Source: Emmonsiellopsis sp. PD_33
Taxonomy: Eukaryota > Ascomycota > Eurotiomycetes > Onygenales > Ajellomycetaceae
DNA: 23,188 nucleotides
NCBI GenBank assembly: GCA_032988165.1
Contig: JANTQF010000463.1
Span: forward strand, 1 to 23,188
Reading direction: 5' to 3'
Each line of letters opens with the position of its first letter. Positions within the stretch are counted from its first letter, which is position 1. The notes under the pieces were generated by a model. The model had not been told where the DNA came from and searched no databases. It was given only the letters and a program-made list of their open reading frames with translations. This document shows positions 19,606 through 23,188 of the stretch, one piece after another. A program made the translations under genes and the position numbers.

Positions 19606-22330
19606 ATGGCAGCCGACACGAGCATATTGGGAAGTCATCCCATCATCCCGACCTACAATGCGGGCTTCATCGTCCTGTCATACCTGGTCAGCTTTGCCGG
19701 ATGTGCCACCTCCCTCGAGCTGCTCCATCGACGCACATCTCGCTTCGGTCTACATAACTGGTGAGCAAATCGACTTGAGCCTTTTTATGCTGTCCTCTCC
19801 GCCTTGCACGGCTGTCCTAATAGCAAAAATAACAGGTACTTATTAATCACATCCGCCGTGACCATGGGCGGCGTAGGAATCTGGTGCATGCACTTCATCG
19901 GCAACTGCGCCATTATCCTCACAACCAACAACCACGCAAGCCGAATCTCCTTCAGCACACGCTTCACTGCGCTCTCCTTCTTCCTCCCCAGCGTCGTGCT
20001 CGTCATCGCCTTCTACGTCATCGGCATAAGCGAGCTCGCAAAGCTCTGGCACATCGCCCTTGCCGGCGTGCTTACCGGCTCCGCTGTCTGCGGCATGCAT
20101 TACATGGGCGAGATGGGCATCGCGAATTACAGCGTCAGTTATCATAAAGCCAACGTGGTCGGAGCCGCGGTCATTGCGATATCGGCTAGTATTACCGCTC
20201 TGGCTGTGTTTTTCCGCCTGCGCGCCTCGTGGTCAAATAGTTGGTGGAAACGGCTTATCAGCGCGTCGATTCTGGCGCTTGCGGTTTCGGGCATGCATTG
20301 GACGGCGACGGTTGGCACGACTTACCGGCTTAAGAATTCTCAGTCGAGGCCGAATGCGGGGCTTAGTTCGGCGCATACGGTGATTATTTGTACGACCCTG
20401 GTATGTGCTGTGGGGCAGAGTTTCTAGGGAGGCTCTGATATTGACTGACGGTGCTGATAGGCCTGTGCATCCTGCATCTTCCTTATCGTGCTTGCTGGCA
20501 TCACTACGAAAAGGCGCAAACGGTCGGCGCATAGAGTTCGTCAATTGGTTTTGGCGTGTGCGTATTTCGATCCCTCTGGTCGGGTGATGGTTTCGACGGA
20601 GGGAGAGTTACCGACGAAGAAGATCACAGATCACTATATCGAGCGTGTGAGTGATACCCCTTTCTGTCGACTATTCGCAGTCCGATAATGTCTAACTGCT
20701 GCAACGACAGACATTCGCCGATGACGAGTTTAGCAAAACGCATCCTGCCTTTATCTGGGCATTCAGGGCTTCGCGGGATTGGGCCGCGCTCGAGAAGCTG
20801 ATACCAGGAATGAAAAGCCATCTTGAATCCGACACTTCTACAAAACGATACCTCACGGGAAACGGAGCACCTCTTGACCAGGGTGCAGAGCTCGAGGTAG
20901 ACTTTGAATTTATATTCAAAGAACTGTTCTGCATAGCGGCACAAGAACTCGCGGACCAGCTGCACCAGCCGCTTGAGAAAATGGGCGTGCTGTACGAAGA
21001 TATCATTGCTACGGGCACCCAATCGTCGAGCTCCTTCAAGAGGGTCAAGGGCCATGGCCAGGATCCCGAGAACGCAACATTCTCTCAAATATTCGGCAAG
21101 GGCCAATTCGTTTTCGCCGTCCGCCAACTAAACAAACAAGAAGCCATCCACCTCTCCACCAAAGGTTTCCGCTTCGCCACAGCTCCCCAGATTCACACGA
21201 TGCTCGCACGCAGCATGCAAGTGTGCCCCGACACGATCCTCGCCCGACTAGAAAGGATGCGGGAATACTCATCCACGGAGAGAATGATGGAACCGGGCGT
21301 CCACCTTGCCTGCTTCTCCCTCCACCCATCCATCCGCAAAGGCTTCGGGGTCCTCGTCCTCGAGGACTCGCCCAACCTCCTCCCGCACATCCAACTACCC
21401 ATCGAATACGTCGCGCAGTGGCAACTAGACATCCTCTCGCAAATGGACGAGTGGACGCTAGCCTCCTGCCTCCGCTGGCTAGCCGGAAGTGGCGGCTACA
21501 CAGAGCCCAACGCCCAACTCTTCTGCCACGAAATCTACCACGCAATGACAAAGCTCGCCAACCTCATCCAAGACCCTCTCTTCGCCCAGGCCCGCTTCTC
21601 AGCGCGCCGCGTCATGGTACCCTGCAAGTCCGCGCCGGGTTCAAGCGTCTCCTCGCAGTGCATCGTGTTTGTCCTGCACATCATCAAGGCGCTGGGATCT
21701 CAGGGGACCGCGGCGCGATTAACCCATACCCCGCTCCGCCTATTCACGGCCCAACAGCAGGTGTATAGGGGTGTTCCCGATCGCGAGGCGTTCCAGAGAG
21801 CGCTGGCGCATGAGTTCGCGCACTGTGTCGAGCCGTATAGACACAAGTCCGCGTCCTTCTCGTCGACCTCGTCCATCTATAAATTCCCATCCACCCCTGC
21901 TTCATACCCACCACGCAGCTTCAGTCGTAACGGCAGTATGGGCGTTGCCATTTCCACACTCAAAAGCCACCACCGTTCGAAAAACTCGCTGTCCCTAGGG
22001 GAGAATCTGTCGGCACCGTCGTCATCACCGCCTCCACCTGTCTCCCCGCAAATGCCCACGTTTGGGGGGATTAAAGTGAGCAATCACGTTACGGTGGATG
22101 TCACGGAGTATGGTAAGAATCCTAACGGGGCATATAGGGGTGGGAGCGAGAATAGGAATGGCGGTGAGAATAGTGGCGGGAATGGTACTAATGGTGTGAA
22201 TCCGTTTATTGGAGTTGAGATGCGGAATTTGCAGATGGGGATTACGGTGGAGGCTGGGTATGGGGTGAGCGGGGAGGGGGCGGGGTTTGTGGAGGAGTTG
22301 TGTGCGTTGTGTAGGAAGGAGACGGGGTAG
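19606..22330 (+). CDS. MHYT-domain seven-transmembrane sensor-like protein
   Basis: Four exons, 19606..19760, 19836..20400, 20461..20646 and 20711..22330, give 841 residues. Introns are 75, 60 and 64 nt. Seven hydrophobic segments lie near 19-38, 53-81, 95-116, 124-147, 158-178, 192-215 and 230-254. Three MHYT motifs sit in or next to them: M70-H71-F-I, M139-H140-Y-M and M205-H206-W-T. In bacteria MHYT domains are proposed to bind copper and sense O2, CO or NO. A basic junction (KRRKR) starts a cytosolic part of about 585 residues that begins with a possible PAS-like stretch (near 270-300). I see no GGDEF, EAL, kinase or receiver domain, so the output is unknown. The last 170 residues are Ser/Pro/Asn/Gly-rich with a terminal CxxC. 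The start is the first in-frame ATG. Confidence 0.92.
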
Positions 22331-22967
22331 TTATGGGATTTTATATTAAGGGGTGAAGGGGGGTTTGGTTTGTTCTAGTACCTAGTTTGTGGGCGGGAAG
22401 GGATCAATGGCGTTTTATAACATTGGGATAGATAGGGAGGTTGGGTTCATTATACGGAGGGATTGTATATAATTGCTACTCACTGTACATAACGACAAAA
22501 TAATAATTTAATACTTCAGGTGTTCATAGTAGCCGACTTGTTTGTTTATCTCCCCCTATAACCCCCTATGTACCCCTATTTCCGCTGACATCACCCGATA
22601 AGAAACCCAAGTCTTGGCAAAATTTCTCAACCTCACCGTGGGGTAATTTGATAAAGAACTTGAACGACGAATAAAAGCCACTTTCTGCCACCGACAGACC
22701 ACAATCCAATTCAGGCTGTTTACGGGATTGGAACTGTCTGTATTTCCTTATATGCCTGGTGAGTTAGGACTGGAAATTCCCCGCGCTGCCCCGGGTCGGT
22801 GGTGCGGGTTGGAGATGTTCACCGCGGAGTCAAAACTGTTGCGTATTGCGGCAGGTTTTTAAGAGCTTCAACTTCTTACAAGAGCGAGGGTGGTTATATA
22901 TCCTGGATAGACGCTGACTCGCATTATCTTCCCAGATCCCATCAACTCAAATAAACCATAACAACAC
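22331..22967. other. Intergenic region after the MHYT gene
   Basis: This is the 3' flank of the MHYT gene, AT-rich around 22460-22520, followed by a segment with three CCCCTAT boxes (22553-22579) and a TATATAT at 22893-22899. If a plus-strand gene starts beyond the window the latter part could be its promoter. No coding sequence is supported. Confidence 0.45.
22553..22579 (+). promoter_or_regulatory. Three CCCCTAT boxes with 10-bp spacing
   Basis: CCCCTAT begins at 22553, 22563 and 22573, once per helical turn. Each contains CCCCT, the stress response element core bound by Msn2/4-type zinc-finger proteins. The target gene is uncertain: it may lie to the right of the window. Confidence 0.4.
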
Positions 22968-23188
22968 CTAAATCTCAACGCCCCGAACCAAAGAGGCCTC
23001 CCAAGGCGCCTCCCCACCCCCCCCTCCACCCAACCCCCAACCCAACCCTCCCCCACCACCCTCACCCTCACCACCCCCCACCCCCCCCATCTCTATGACT
23101 TCCCCCTCCCCCCCACCCCTCCTCACACTCACCTCACCCCCCTCCTCCCCCAACCACAGCCTCCGCTCCCCGCCAAACACAGACCACC
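22968..23188 (-). CDS. Possible C-terminus of a gene extending past the right edge (hypothetical, partial)
   Basis: A minus-strand frame is open from the window edge to a TAG at 22970-22968. It reads about 73 residues: a Trp/Leu/Glu-containing start ('GERRLWLGEEGGEV'), a Gly/Glu-rich low-complexity middle, and an end 'APWEASLVRGVEI'. No family is recognised. The frame may be open only because the strand is almost pure purine, which lacks T-starting stop codons, so it may be non-coding. A splice junction inside the segment cannot be excluded. Confidence 0.28.
   Translation of the reverse strand, partial: WSVFGGERRLWLGEEGGEVSVRRGGGEGEVIEMGGVGGGEGEGGGGGLGWGLGGGGGGEAPWEASLVRGVEI
23005..23160 (-). 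repeat. Purine/G-tract-rich low-complexity segment
   Basis: The plus strand is almost entirely C with some A and T, with many runs of three to nine C. The minus strand therefore has dense G-tracts able to form G-quadruplexes. Confidence 0.75.

Noticed and set aside
21045..21551. 168-codon ORF antisense to the MHYT gene
   Set aside because: The Arg/Gly/Trp-rich composition is typical of a shadow frame of a GC-rich exon; no domain is seen.
1..23188. Secondary-metabolite or defence gene cluster
   Set aside because: No polyketide synthase, NRPS, terpene synthase, P450, transporter, NLR or transposase was found; most genes are housekeeping or conserved families on alternating strands.

Overview
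The window looks like nuclear DNA of a filamentous ascomycete, most likely Eurotiales (Aspergillus/Penicillium type). The evidence is compact genes spaced 0.6-1.8 kb apart, short GT-AG introns (45-151 nt, mostly 45-100) often carrying a CTAAC/CTGAC branch-point motif, pyrimidine-rich promoters and leaders, and protein families typical of that group (fungal DUF1763 and DUF2293 proteins, Rrn6, Sok1/TCP11, fungal MHYT proteins). I see no rRNA, tRNA, CRISPR array, transposon or secondary-metabolite cluster. It reads mainly as a core-genome stretch.

Layout, left to right: (1) 3..683 +, the 3' end of a gene for an Rrn6-like RNA polymerase I core-factor subunit, cut by the window edge; (2) 1905..4232 -, a three-exon CHY zinc-finger/RING-H2 E3 ubiquitin ligase of the Pirh2/RCHY1 type, with a 22-codon upstream ORF whose stop overlaps the main ATG; (3) 4971..5454 -, a two-exon small LYR-motif protein (DUF1763); (4) 6269..9383 +, a five-exon DUF2293 protein with a SUMO-interaction-like motif and a long disordered tail; (5) 10145..10541 -, the copper chaperone Atx1, two exons; (6) 11598..14035 +, an eight-exon AtuA/DUF1446 protein; (7) 14845..17829 +, an intronless Sok1/TCP11 gene; (8) 19606..22330 +, a four-exon seven-transmembrane MHYT sensor-like protein; (9) a purine-rich open frame on the minus strand at the right edge that may be the end of another gene. 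I placed the splice junctions by phase, GT-AG borders, branch points and continuity of the recognised family sequence.

The genes do not form one pathway. Themes that may deserve attention are two signalling-type genes next to each other (sok1 and MHYT); a copper chaperone a few kb from a membrane protein of a family proposed to bind copper; and regulatory details: a perfect CRE palindrome upstream of the PKA-related sok1 gene, a 506-nt ATG-free leader, a stop-start overlapping uORF, and three CCCCTAT boxes spaced exactly 10 bp apart. No clearly new system is visible. The least characterised proteins are the DUF2293, DUF1763, fungal AtuA and fungal MHYT proteins.
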